Source: Chloroflexota bacterium (GTDB taxonomy: Bacteria > Chloroflexota > UBA6077 > JACCZL01). From it: a stretch of DNA of 64,000 bases. Position 1 is the stretch's first letter. Every line of letters starts with the position of its first letter. The notes under the pieces are model-generated. The model worked only from the letters and a program-made list of their open reading frames with translations. It searched no databases and was not told where the DNA came from. The DNA lies in the NCBI GenBank assembly GCA_020845495.1, contig JADLFM010000233.1, positions 62,001-126,000 on the forward strand. The letters are read 5' to 3'. Below, one piece after another: positions 1 through 7,988 of the stretch. The translations under genes and the position numbers were made by a program.

Positions 1-299
1 CCCCTCGGACCGGCTGACCGCCGGTCAAGGCGAAGGCTCAGAAACTGTCCCACCGCCTGACGCTAGCCGTTCCGGCCCGCTCGGCGGCTTGCAGGCCGTC
101 GTCACGCAGGCCGCCCATCAGGACTGGCCCCACGCGCGGGTGTTACCTGGCCAGGCAACGAGAGGAACAGTCAGGGTAGCAGTGAACGGAGCAGCCACGA
201 CGCCTCCTGGCCAGAGCGGCCACGTCCAACCCTACCGGCTGTCACACCACTCCGTCAAGCTGCGAGCCATGCCCGCGTCACCCTCTACTTCCAACTCGC
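1..299. other. no gene recognised
   Basis: No reading frame here shows a family signature, a signal peptide or a convincing ribosome binding site. The stretch lies downstream of the minus-strand gene that ends at 300 and may hold its terminator, but I see no clean hairpin followed by a T-run. Confidence 0.4.
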
Positions 300-1466
300 T
301 CACCACTCGCCTCTCGCCGGCTTCGGGCCGCGCCAGCCGCACTGACCGTCGTAGGTTGCGTTAATGGCCGGGTCGAGCTTGCCCTCGTCGTTGGCCTGAG
401 CCGTCATCAGAAGCTCTTCGTACAGCCCCATTGCATCGTCGTTCAGACGTGAGCGTGCCTGCTCGGGCGTGGGTAGCCCGCCGAACCGGTCGCTGAGCCA
501 GCGAGCGAGTCGAAGCTCAGTCCGAAACGCCGCGTGCTCGGTGCCGAAACAGGCCGCCGAACTGCTGGAGACCGGCTTTGCCGAGCGATGGTCGAAAGCG
601 TGGCGTAGCTCGTGGGCCATTACCGTCGCCTGAAGCCAGGTCGGCACGGCAGCGAACGGCGAGCGCAGAAGGAGCCGGCGCGTCGACGGCTGGTACGCCG
701 CGTAGACCGTGTCTGGAAGGTCGCCTGTCACGACCATCTCGACGCCGTGGTTCGCCGCCTGCTGGACGAGTTGACGCCCTTCCGGCCACTGCCAGAGTAG
801 CGCGACGGCCTCCGCGAAGCGATAATCGGCGACGAGCCCCGGCCCGAGGTAGCGGAACTGGACGCGATGGCTGTCCGACAGTTGATTGCGCTGAGCCCAC
901 CACGGCTCGCGTCCGCACGCCGGGTTCGCCTGGAGACACGGCCAGCCGGTCCCGGATGGCGGCTCCTCGATCACCGCGTGCACGAACTCGGCGGGACCAA
1001 AGCCGGGCAACTGGGTGCGGTTGTCCTGTACCCGGCGCGCCCCCGGTGGCGGCGCGACAGCCACGGTGCCGAGCGGTCGGATGACAGCGGACTCGGGCGG
1101 GTCAGTCTCCGGGCCGGTCCAGACGGCCAGCCCGGCCGGCGTCAGCGCCACGTGCTGCGCGCCGTCGGTGTAGGACGGCGCGCCAGTTGACGACCGAACG
1201 TACACCCGGCCGGTCGTCGTCTGCTGGACGAGGTCGCCGGTCCCAGCCTCCTGGTAGGCGCACTCGGTCGGCTCGCCAATCGTCCTGCCCACCCGGAGCG
1301 CAAGCTCGGCGAAGGGCTCGCCGAACGCGGGTGACTCACCCACCTCGCAGTGAGCCGCCGCCTCTGGCTCGGCAGCCGTCGGCATGGCTGGGCTGGCGGT
1401 GACGAGGGACGCCGCGATGGCAAACGCCAGAGCGCCCTGGGAGATCGGTGTCCGTACCCGTACCAT
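300..1466 (-). CDS. secreted protein with HExxH zinc-protease-like motif
   Basis: A 388-residue protein with an N-terminal signal peptide (basic start, hydrophobic core, then an Ala-rich cleavage region ending near AAEPEA). The C-terminal third has MAHELRHAFDHR around residue 284, an HExxH zinc-binding motif in a hydrophobic-helix setting like that of gluzincin or minigluzincin peptidases. A later YEELLMTA helix could give the third ligand. Role not recognised; a secreted metallopeptidase-like protein is the fair description. Of two closely spaced ATGs I chose the inner one because GGAG sits 7 bases upstream of it, against 1 base for the outer one at 1472. It is divergent from the glycerol-1-phosphate dehydrogenase gene. 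Confidence 0.75.
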   Translation of the reverse strand: MVRVRTPISQGALAFAIAASLVTASPAMPTAAEPEAAAHCEVGESPAFGEPFAELALRVGRTIGEPTECAYQEAGTGDLVQQTTTGRVYVRSSTGAPSYTDGAQHVALTPAGLAVWTGPETDPPESAVIRPLGTVAVAPPPGARRVQDNRTQLPGFGPAEFVHAVIEEPPSGTGWPCLQANPACGREPWWAQRNQLSDSHRVQFRYLGPGLVADYRFAEAVALLWQWPEGRQLVQQAANHGVEMVVTGDLPDTVYAAYQPSTRRLLLRSPFAAVPTWLQATVMAHELRHAFDHRSAKPVSSSSAACFGTEHAAFRTELRLARWLSDRFGGLPTPEQARSRLNDDAMGLYEELLMTAQANDEGKLDPAINATYDGQCGWRGPKPARGEW

Positions 1467-1628
1467 CCTCATGCTCCAGTCTGCCTCACCCGTGCGAGGT
1501 CAGTGGCGCGGTCGTGGCCGCCGCGTTTGCGCGTCCATCGCGACCTCACACGTTCAAACGCGCGACAACGCGCCGGCGAGACGGGGTACGCGCAGGGGCT
1601 TACCGGCCGGGTGGGTTACACTGGCCAG

Positions 1629-3086
1629 GTGCACGACAGCCGCGTTGCGCCTTCCTCGCTCTCATCCCCGGCGCCACCGCCCGAGGATCTCCCAGCCCTA
1701 CGGGCCTGGCTCGCCGCGCGTGGAGACGATCGGGTCATCTCTGACGTGCCGATCCGCCGCATCCTGGTGCAGGCCGATGCGCTGTCCGACCTGCCCGGCG
1801 TGCTTGCCGACCTCGACGCGCCAACGCGGGTGCTGCTGGTGCAGGACGGGCGGCCGTATGAACGGGCCGGCGCGTCGCTGAAGCCGCTCGTCTACGAGCT
1901 ACTGGTGAGCGCGGGGCGGCAGGTCGAGGTGTTGACGCTGCCGCCGGGCGCGGACGGACTGGTGCACGCCGATCTGGAGCAAGTCGGGCGGGTGCGTGCC
2001 GTCATCGACGATCGGCCGACGACGGTCGTCGCGCTGGGTTCGGGCACGGTCTGCGACGTGGCGAAGCACGGCTGCTTCCTCGCCGAGCGCGACGGCAATG
2101 CTCGGACAACGCTCGTGCTGGTTCCGACCGCCGTCTCGGTCACGGCGTTCACGTCCAGTCTAGCCGTCCTCTTCGTAGACGGAGTGAAGCGGACACGGCC
2201 GTCGCGGTTCGCCAACGCTATCGTCTGCGACCTGGAGACACTGGCCGCCGCGCCGGCCTCGATGACACGCGCCGGACTCGGCGATTGCGTGGCGCGGTTC
2301 GTCTCCTACGGCGACTGGTATCTCGCGTATCAGCTTGGATTGGTCGACCGCTACAGCGAGACGCCACTCGCGCTGATGGGCGAACATCTGGACGAGGAGT
2401 ATCTGGCCCACGCACCGCTCGTGGCTGCCGCCCGGCCAGCAGGGCTGGCGTTCCTCGCCCGGCAGGTGCTCCTGGCCGGGCTGGCGCAGTCGATCGTCAA
2501 CCTCTCGACACCGCTCTCGGGCAGCGAGCATGTCATCTCCCACGTGCTCGACATGGGCGCATCAGCCTGGAAACGACCGTTCGCACTACACGGCGCTCAG
2601 GTTGGGGTGGCGACGCTCGTGGCGACGCGCGCCTACGAGTTACTCTGGGAGCGTTTCGACCCCGGTCGGCCCCGCCCTGCCTCACCGGCTCCAGACCGCG
2701 TCGAGGCGGCGATCCGCGACACCTTCGGGTCACTCGACCCGTCCGGGCGGATGGCAGCCGAGTGCTGGCGCGACTACTCGAAGAAACTCGCGCTCTGGAC
2801 CACGAGCGGCGACCGCTTCGACGCCGTTCGTGCACGGTGGGACGCCGAGATCTCGCCACGCCTGCGCCAACTCGTTCGGCCATCGTCAACCGTGCGAGAG
2901 ATCCTTCGCCGGGCCGGCCATCCCCTGACGTTCGCGGACCTCGAGCCCTCCATCCCCAACGAGCAGGCTCGCTTCGCCGTGGCGAACGGCCCGTATATCC
3001 GCGAGCGCTTCGTCGTCGGCGACCTGTTGAACTGGTTGGACCTCAACGCAGTGTCGGCACCCCTGCTCCCGGTGGGCTCACCTTGA
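1629..3086 (+). CDS. glycerol-1-phosphate dehydrogenase, AraM/EgsA-like
   Basis: An iron-containing alcohol dehydrogenase/dehydroquinate-synthase fold protein of 485 residues. By family it reduces dihydroxyacetone phosphate to sn-glycerol-1-phosphate with NAD(P)H. Visible signatures: the nucleotide-binding GSGTVCDVAKHGCF; the PTAVSVTAFTSS loop typical of AraM-type enzymes; AGLGDCVARF; and the metal-ligand histidine regions SGSEHVISH and FALHGAQVG. The frame stays open upstream to 1350, but that part overlaps the divergent promoter. The GTG at 1629 starts just before the recognisable domain, although its upstream GG-rich stretch is a weak ribosome binding site. Bacterial members make G1P for unusual lipids or heptaprenylglycerol in Bacillus; the destination here is unknown. 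Confidence 0.85.
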   Translation: MHDSRVAPSSLSSPAPPPEDLPALRAWLAARGDDRVISDVPIRRILVQADALSDLPGVLADLDAPTRVLLVQDGRPYERAGASLKPLVYELLVSAGRQVEVLTLPPGADGLVHADLEQVGRVRAVIDDRPTTVVALGSGTVCDVAKHGCFLAERDGNARTTLVLVPTAVSVTAFTSSLAVLFVDGVKRTRPSRFANAIVCDLETLAAAPASMTRAGLGDCVARFVSYGDWYLAYQLGLVDRYSETPLALMGEHLDEEYLAHAPLVAAARPAGLAFLARQVLLAGLAQSIVNLSTPLSGSEHVISHVLDMGASAWKRPFALHGAQVGVATLVATRAYELLWERFDPGRPRPASPAPDRVEAAIRDTFGSLDPSGRMAAECWRDYSKKLALWTTSGDRFDAVRARWDAEISPRLRQLVRPSSTVREILRRAGHPLTFADLEPSIPNEQARFAVANGPYIRERFVVGDLLNWLDLNAVSAPLLPVGSP

Positions 3087-3341
3087 CCTATAACGCGTGG
3101 ACCTATGACGTGTGCGGTCGATGCGCTGAGGACGCCCGACCGTAACCAGTTCTAGCAGGCCGGCGGTTATGCCTGGCTACCGTGCTCGGAAACCGCGCGC
3201 CCATGCCAGCGCTCTCACACCTCGGTGGCTCGCACGGCCCCGCTTCGAGCATCCGATGGGCCGAACGGTGCTCCCAAGGTGCGGCTCGCGCTCAGCGTGC
3301 TGGAGTGAGGGGAGACCTCTTTGCCTGGCGATCCCGTACCT

Positions 3342-3394
3342 TTGAGGCCTGGCGAGGGCCGCTACTATTGACGCCTGGCGAGGGCCGCTACTAT
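3342..3394 (+). promoter_or_regulatory. tandemly duplicated promoter-like sequence
   Basis: Two 27-base copies at 3342-3368 and 3368-3394 differ at one base and share one T, giving a 26-base period. Each begins with TTGAGG or TTGACG and ends with TACTAT, 15 bases apart, which resembles a -35/-10 pair with a short spacer. They lie 25 bases upstream of the TPP aptamer, where the leader transcript should start. Assignment as promoters is an inference from hexamer similarity and position. Confidence 0.55.
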
Positions 3395-3418
3395 CGTGAG
3401 GACAAGTGAATAGCGTTA

Positions 3419-3529
3419 CCCGCGGGGGAGCGAGCAGCTGAGAGGTGGGGTCAGGCCCACCAACTCTTCGAACCTGATCTCGGCAAGTCGAGGGGTAGAG
3501 CCCTCGGAAGACGAGCGTAGGGAAGCGGG
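3419..3529 (+). promoter_or_regulatory. TPP riboswitch (THI element)
   Basis: The conserved blocks occur in order: GGGGGAGC just inside P1, CTGAGAGG (3438-3445), GAACCTGATCT (3470-3480) and GCGTAGGGAAGC (3515-3526). P1 can form between CCCGC at 3419-3423 and GCGGG at 3525-3529. The variable P3 arm contains GGGGTCAGGCCC. It binds thiamine pyrophosphate and should repress the downstream permease and TenA genes when the cofactor is plentiful; the expression platform is the terminator at 3600-3621. Confidence 0.95.
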
Positions 3530-3599
3530 CGTTACGGGCGAGCGGGCACGCTGGCTTCAGCCGGCGGTGTGCACGCTCCGCACGATGACTTCTCCCAGG

Positions 3600-3621
3600 G
3601 GACGGCCATGCATGGCCGTCC
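3600..3621 (+). terminator. intrinsic terminator, probable riboswitch expression platform
   Basis: A perfect 22-base palindrome centred on ATGCAT with GGACGGCC/GGCCGTCC arms, followed by CTTTGTCGTT. It lies 71 bases after the TPP aptamer and 82 bases before the permease start, where a ligand-controlled terminator is expected. I did not identify the alternative antiterminator pairing. Confidence 0.75.
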
Positions 3622-3702
3622 TTTGTCGTTCCCTCCGGCGCGGCGCGCATCTGTCGAGCGGGAACACCGCGCTCACGAGCGGCGCGGGCGAGGAGGAGCA
3701 TC

Positions 3703-5106
3703 ATGGCGACTGTCACGGCGGGCTCGCACGAGCTGGGGATCCAGCCGATCCCGGCCGAGCAGCGGGGACTCGGCACATGGGACACCTTCGTCCTCTGGGC
3801 TGATCTGGGCATCAGCTTCCTGGTGATGGTGGTCGGCATGTTCCTGGTGCCGGGGCTGGGGCTGGCCCAGGCGCTACTGGCCATCCTGGTGGGCGCCGTC
3901 ATCGGCAACCTCCTGCTCGGCCTTGCCGCCACCATCGGCAGCGATACCGGCTCCCCGACGATGGTGCTCCTGCGAGCGCCGCTCGGGCTGCGCGGTTCGT
4001 ACGCGCCGACCATCTTGAACATCATCCAGTTAGTCGGCTGGGCTGCCCTCGAGATCATCGTGATGGCCCAGGCGACCGACGCGCTCACGGCGCGGTTGTT
4101 CGGACTCGGCCCGGCCTACCATCTCTGGGTGCTCCTGTTCACCATCGTGACAGCCGTGCTCGCGCTCGGCGGACCGGTCCTGGTCACCAAGAAGTACCTC
4201 GAACGGTTTGTCATCTGGGCGGTGCTCGTCACGACCGTCTGGCTGACCGCCGCACTGCTGCTGTCGTACGACATCCGGGAGCTACTGGCGCGGCCGGGTA
4301 CGGGCGAGATGTCCTTCTGGACGGCCGTCGATCTCGTCGTCGCGATGCCCATCTCCTGGTTTCCGATGGTCGCCGACTACAGCCGCTTCTCGCACTCTCG
4401 AAAGGCAGCGTTCTGGGGCACGGCCGGTGGATACTTCGTGCCGCACGTCTGGTTCTACGCCCTCGGCGCGCTGCTGGTGCTGGCCGCCGGCGTCACCTCC
4501 GACCCGAATGCGCCCATCGCCCCGTTGCTCACGGCCATCGCCAGCCTGACAGTTGGCTGGGTGGCGCTCCTGGTCTTGCTCCTGGATGAGACGGACGAGG
4601 GGTTTGCGAACGTCTACTCCACAGCCGTCTCGATCCAGAACCTCACCCCGAGGTTCAGCCAGCGCACCCTCGTGCTCGGCATCTGCGCGGTGGTGCTCGT
4701 GCTGGCCTGGCTAGTACCGCTCACCCAGTACGAGAGCTTTCTGTTGCTGATCGGATCGGCGTTCGTCCCGTTGCTTGGCCTGCTGGCCGCCGATTTCTTC
4801 GTGGTACACGGACGGCGGTACGCCGTGTCGGAGCTCTATCGGCCGGGCGGCGTCTACTGGTATAGCAGGGGCGTCAACTGGCTCGGCATCGCCGTCTGGA
4901 TCGCCGGCGTGGCGACCTATCTGGCGATTTCCGGGCTGCCTGCCTTCGATATTGGGAGCCTCGCGCCGTGGGTGGATATTGGCGCCTCGCTACCAAGCTT
5001 CGGGGTGAGCTTCGCGCTCTACGTCGTGCTCGGCCGCCACGTTGCCCGAGCCGGCGGCTCGCCGACGACGGGCGACGCCCTCGGACCCTCAACGGCCGCC
5101 AGTTGA
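3703..5106 (+). CDS. cytX: NCS1-family permease, probable thiamine-precursor (HMP) transporter CytX
   Basis: A 467-residue integral membrane protein with about 12 hydrophobic segments. It has the NCS1 (cytosine/purine/allantoin permease) signature near the start, GTWDTFVLWADLGIS, followed by the LLGLAATIGSDTGSPTMV region. NCS1 members take up nucleobase-like compounds with cations. Placement directly under a TPP riboswitch and next to a TenA-like gene points to the CytX subgroup, predicted to import hydroxymethylpyrimidine. AGGAGG precedes the ATG at 3703. Substrate is inferred from regulation and context, not from binding-site residues. Confidence 0.85.
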   Translation: MATVTAGSHELGIQPIPAEQRGLGTWDTFVLWADLGISFLVMVVGMFLVPGLGLAQALLAILVGAVIGNLLLGLAATIGSDTGSPTMVLLRAPLGLRGSYAPTILNIIQLVGWAALEIIVMAQATDALTARLFGLGPAYHLWVLLFTIVTAVLALGGPVLVTKKYLERFVIWAVLVTTVWLTAALLLSYDIRELLARPGTGEMSFWTAVDLVVAMPISWFPMVADYSRFSHSRKAAFWGTAGGYFVPHVWFYALGALLVLAAGVTSDPNAPIAPLLTAIASLTVGWVALLVLLLDETDEGFANVYSTAVSIQNLTPRFSQRTLVLGICAVVLVLAWLVPLTQYESFLLLIGSAFVPLLGLLAADFFVVHGRRYAVSELYRPGGVYWYSRGVNWLGIAVWIAGVATYLAISGLPAFDIGSLAPWVDIGASLPSFGVSFALYVVLGRHVARAGGSPTTGDALGPSTAAS

Positions 5107-5254
5107 GCGGCTCCCGGCGTGCGCCCACCGGCCAACGTCTCCCGCCCAACAATCGCCGAACGGCCCTGCTGAAGATCGACGCGGGCCATCCAGCCAGCAG
5201 AAATGCTGTGACCGAGCTACCGGACGCCCCGATGACAGGAGGGAGATTCTGCAC

Positions 5255-5950
5255 ATGGACGACGTACAGGCACTCGTCGACGACATCGCTCGCGAGCTTC
5301 GACCGATCGTCGACCGGCTCTTGACGCATCCCTACGTCGAAGCGCTCGCGGATGGCCGCATTCCCCGCGAGCAACTCCGGATCTTCGCCGGCGAGCAGTA
5401 CGCCATCATCGCCAGCGACCTGAAGAGCGTGGCTCACACGATCGGACGCTTCGGCGGCACCCCGGACATGCAGTTCTTCCTCGACGTGCTGGCCGGCGAG
5501 CGAGCGGCGGCAGCGGGAATTCTGGCGTTCGGGCAGGCGCTCGGCTGGAGCGAGGCGGAGCTTCAGCGCTACGAGCCGCTGGCCGGCGCTCATGCCTATA
5601 CCTGCTACATGGCCTGGCTGGCGCTCTTCGGCTCCCCCGCCGAGGTCGCCGCTGCGTACCTGGCGAACTTCCCGGCCTGGGGCCGGAACTGCGGACGTCT
5701 GAGCGGGCTCCTCCAGCAGCGCTATGGGCTAGCGAAGTCTGACGTGGTGTTCTTCGACAACTTCGCGGCGCCGGCCCCCGAGTTCCAGCGTGAGGCGGCC
5801 GAGGTCATCCGTCGCGGGCTGGTGGCCGGCGTCGACCCAACCCTGATCCATCGCTCGGCGCGGCTCCTCCAGGCTTACGAGCTGACCTACTGGGACACGC
5901 TGTACGCCCAGGTCGGCGGTTTGTACGGGGCGGCTGATGCTGCCCGATAG
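5255..5950 (+). CDS. tenA: TenA/THI-4 family protein (thiamine salvage)
   Basis: A 231-residue, all-helical protein of the TenA/PQQC fold. TenA enzymes hydrolyse aminopyrimidine breakdown products of thiamine so the ring can be reused. Visible family features: the HPYVEALADGRIPREQLRIFAGEQY N-terminal region and an AYTCYMAWLA helix. AGGAGGG at 5237-5243 fixes the ATG at 5255; a longer in-frame start at 5042 overlaps the permease and is less likely. In classical TenA a cysteine lies in an LPCxW-type motif. The matching stretch here reads NFPAWGRNCGRL, so alanine seems to replace it, with other cysteines close by. It may be a TenA_E-type or divergent enzyme. It is under the same riboswitch as the permease. 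Confidence 0.85.
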   Translation: MDDVQALVDDIARELRPIVDRLLTHPYVEALADGRIPREQLRIFAGEQYAIIASDLKSVAHTIGRFGGTPDMQFFLDVLAGERAAAAGILAFGQALGWSEAELQRYEPLAGAHAYTCYMAWLALFGSPAEVAAAYLANFPAWGRNCGRLSGLLQQRYGLAKSDVVFFDNFAAPAPEFQREAAEVIRRGLVAGVDPTLIHRSARLLQAYELTYWDTLYAQVGGLYGAADAAR

Positions 5951-5956
5951 CCGGGC

Positions 5957-6790
5957 TCAGGCATTGACCCCGCCGGCCGTCACGCCACTCAGGAAGTAGC
6001 GGCGTACCAGCAGCGCGAACACAATCACCGGCAGCATCGTCAGGACGCCGCCGGCGGCAAGTTGGCCCCATTCGGCCCGCTGCTCGGTGACGAGCCCGGC
6101 CAGGGCCACCGGCATCGTTTTGGCAGCTTCGCCGCCCAGGATCAGCACCAGCACCAGTTCGTTCCAGGCGCCAATCGCCGTGAAGACGCCGGTCGCCACC
6201 AGCCCTGGCGCGGCCAGCGGCAGCGCGATCCGTGCGATCGAGCCAAGCCGCGAGCACCCGTCGATCATCGCCGCGTCCTCGATCTCGGAGGGGATCGCCG
6301 CGAAGAATGCCCGCATCATCCAGATCACGAAGCTGATTCCGACCAGGCTGCTAGCGACGATCACGCCGAGCGCCGTCCCGAACAGGTTGAGTTGCTGGAG
6401 GATGATGAACAGCGGTACGACCGCGACGTACGAGGGCACGATCCGGACGCTCAGCACGGTGAACGAGATCTGCTCGGCGGACCCAACCGGGAAGCGCGCC
6501 AGCGCGTAGGCCGCCGGCGTCCCAAACAGCAGCGCGACACAGGTCGTCCCGATGGCGATGGCCGTGGTATTCCACATCACCGCCCCAAAGCCGGACGTCT
6601 CGAACAGGTTGTGGAAGTTCTGGAGCGTCGGGACGAAGATGAACTTCGGGGGCAGGGTGGAGGCAGTGACGCCATCCTGAAACGACATCGTGGCGATCCA
6701 ATAGAGCGGAAAGATGAACACCACCGTCATCACCACGGCCAGCCCTGTCAGGACTACCCGCCGCACAGTGCGGCGCGTCGAAAAGCTCAT
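5957..6790 (-). CDS. carbohydrate ABC transporter permease (MalG-like)
   Basis: A 277-residue inner-membrane permease with six predicted helices. Its EAA loop, EIEDAAMIDGCSRLGSIARI, contacts the ATPase in binding-protein-dependent sugar importers. The start at 6790 has GAGGGGG 7 bases upstream; the frame remains open to 6949, but the added part is Arg-rich and unlike the family. It works with the second permease (6953-7855) and the binding protein (7989-9428). No ATPase gene lies in the cluster, as is common where one MsiK-type ATPase serves several sugar importers. It ends 6 bases from the converging TenA gene. Confidence 0.9.
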   Translation of the reverse strand: MSFSTRRTVRRVVLTGLAVVMTVVFIFPLYWIATMSFQDGVTASTLPPKFIFVPTLQNFHNLFETSGFGAVMWNTTAIAIGTTCVALLFGTPAAYALARFPVGSAEQISFTVLSVRIVPSYVAVVPLFIILQQLNLFGTALGVIVASSLVGISFVIWMMRAFFAAIPSEIEDAAMIDGCSRLGSIARIALPLAAPGLVATGVFTAIGAWNELVLVLILGGEAAKTMPVALAGLVTEQRAEWGQLAAGGVLTMLPVIVFALLVRRYFLSGVTAGGVNA

Positions 6791-6952
6791 CGTGCTGCCC
6801 CCTCGTCTGCGCGGGTGTCCGGCTCGGACCGAATGGCTACGTCGGGATGTGCGTCTGGGCGCAAGCGTCCTGATGAATCGAGACCTGCGTGCGCGCCGGG
6901 ATGCGCGGCCACGTGCCGTCACAGCGCTCCGTGGCGTGTCGCGCGTCACGTC

Positions 6953-7855
6953 TCATGCGGTCGCCTCACGGTGCTCGCCGAGCGCCCGCATCATCAGGAA
7001 GGCGAGCAGTGAGATGGCAATGACCAGCACGATCGCCATCGCGGCGGCGTAGTCCAGACGATAGAACCGGAACCCGGTCCGCCAGATGTACAGCCCGATC
7101 ACTTCGGTCAGGCGAGCCGGGCCGCCGTCGGTGGTGGCGTAGATGATCGCGAACACTTTGAGGACGTCGACAACGCCCATCAGCAGCGCCACCTGGCAGA
7201 CCGGCCGCAGCAGCGGCAGGGTCAGGAAGCGGAACAACTGCCAATCGCCGGCGCCATCGAGCCGGGCGGCCTCGTACGGCTCGCGCGGGAGCGAGATCAG
7301 GCCGGCTAGCAGAATGATGGCGAAGAACGGCGTCAACTCCCAGACGGTGATGGCGATGACCGATGACATGGCCGACTGCGGCGAGCCGAGCCAGTCCCGG
7401 CCGGTCGTCCCGAGTACGTAGTTCAGGACGCCCAGGATCGGGTGCATCATCAGGCGAAAGGCGATGCCGACCACGACCGGCGAAATGACGTACGGCAGGA
7501 TCAGGACGCTGCGGAAGAAGGTCTTGCCCCACAGGTCATCCGAGGCGAGCAGCAGCGCGATGGCAAGCCCGAGCAGGAACGAAAAGACTAGCGTGCTCGC
7601 CGAGAACACGACGGTCGCCCGCACCGACGCCAGCAAGGCCGTATCCCCGAGCATCTCGGCGTAGTGGCGCAGGCCGACGAACGGACGATCCGCCGCCGAC
7701 CAGTCGCTGACGCTGACATTGAGGGTATAGAAGAGCGGGAACACGGCAAAGACGGCGAACCAGGCCAGCGCCGGCGCGAGATAGAGCCATGGACCGAGGT
7801 TGAACCGGCGTGCGGGTATCGACGGAGCCTCGTCCACCCTGACGTTTTGGAGCAT
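6953..7855 (-). CDS. carbohydrate ABC transporter permease (MalF-like)
   Basis: A 300-residue permease: a hydrophobic first helix (LYLAPALAWFAVFAVFPLFY), five further helices and the EAA-type loop LPREPYEAARLDGAGDWQLF. It pairs with the MalG-like permease to form the membrane channel of a sugar importer. The start at 7855 has GGGAGA upstream. The frame is open to 7966, but that extension is Pro/Arg-rich and leads back towards the binding-protein stop, so it is unlikely to be translated. Confidence 0.9.
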   Translation of the reverse strand: MLQNVRVDEAPSIPARRFNLGPWLYLAPALAWFAVFAVFPLFYTLNVSVSDWSAADRPFVGLRHYAEMLGDTALLASVRATVVFSASTLVFSFLLGLAIALLLASDDLWGKTFFRSVLILPYVISPVVVGIAFRLMMHPILGVLNYVLGTTGRDWLGSPQSAMSSVIAITVWELTPFFAIILLAGLISLPREPYEAARLDGAGDWQLFRFLTLPLLRPVCQVALLMGVVDVLKVFAIIYATTDGGPARLTEVIGLYIWRTGFRFYRLDYAAAMAIVLVIAISLLAFLMMRALGEHREATA

Positions 7856-7988
7856 CGACCGTCTCCCGGGTACCTGGCGGTTCGGCGCGCAGCCCGATGG
7901 GGGTGGCGGCCCGTCCGGACGAACAGTCCGGAGCGGGCCGCACCGGGCAGCAGGTTGAACCGCCACGCGTGGGTAGAGTACGAGCAGG

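Noticed and set aside
3177..4088. 303-codon minus-strand open frame over the riboswitch and permease start
   Set aside because: It is antisense to a clear TPP aptamer and NCS1 permease; composition and lack of motifs mark it as a shadow.
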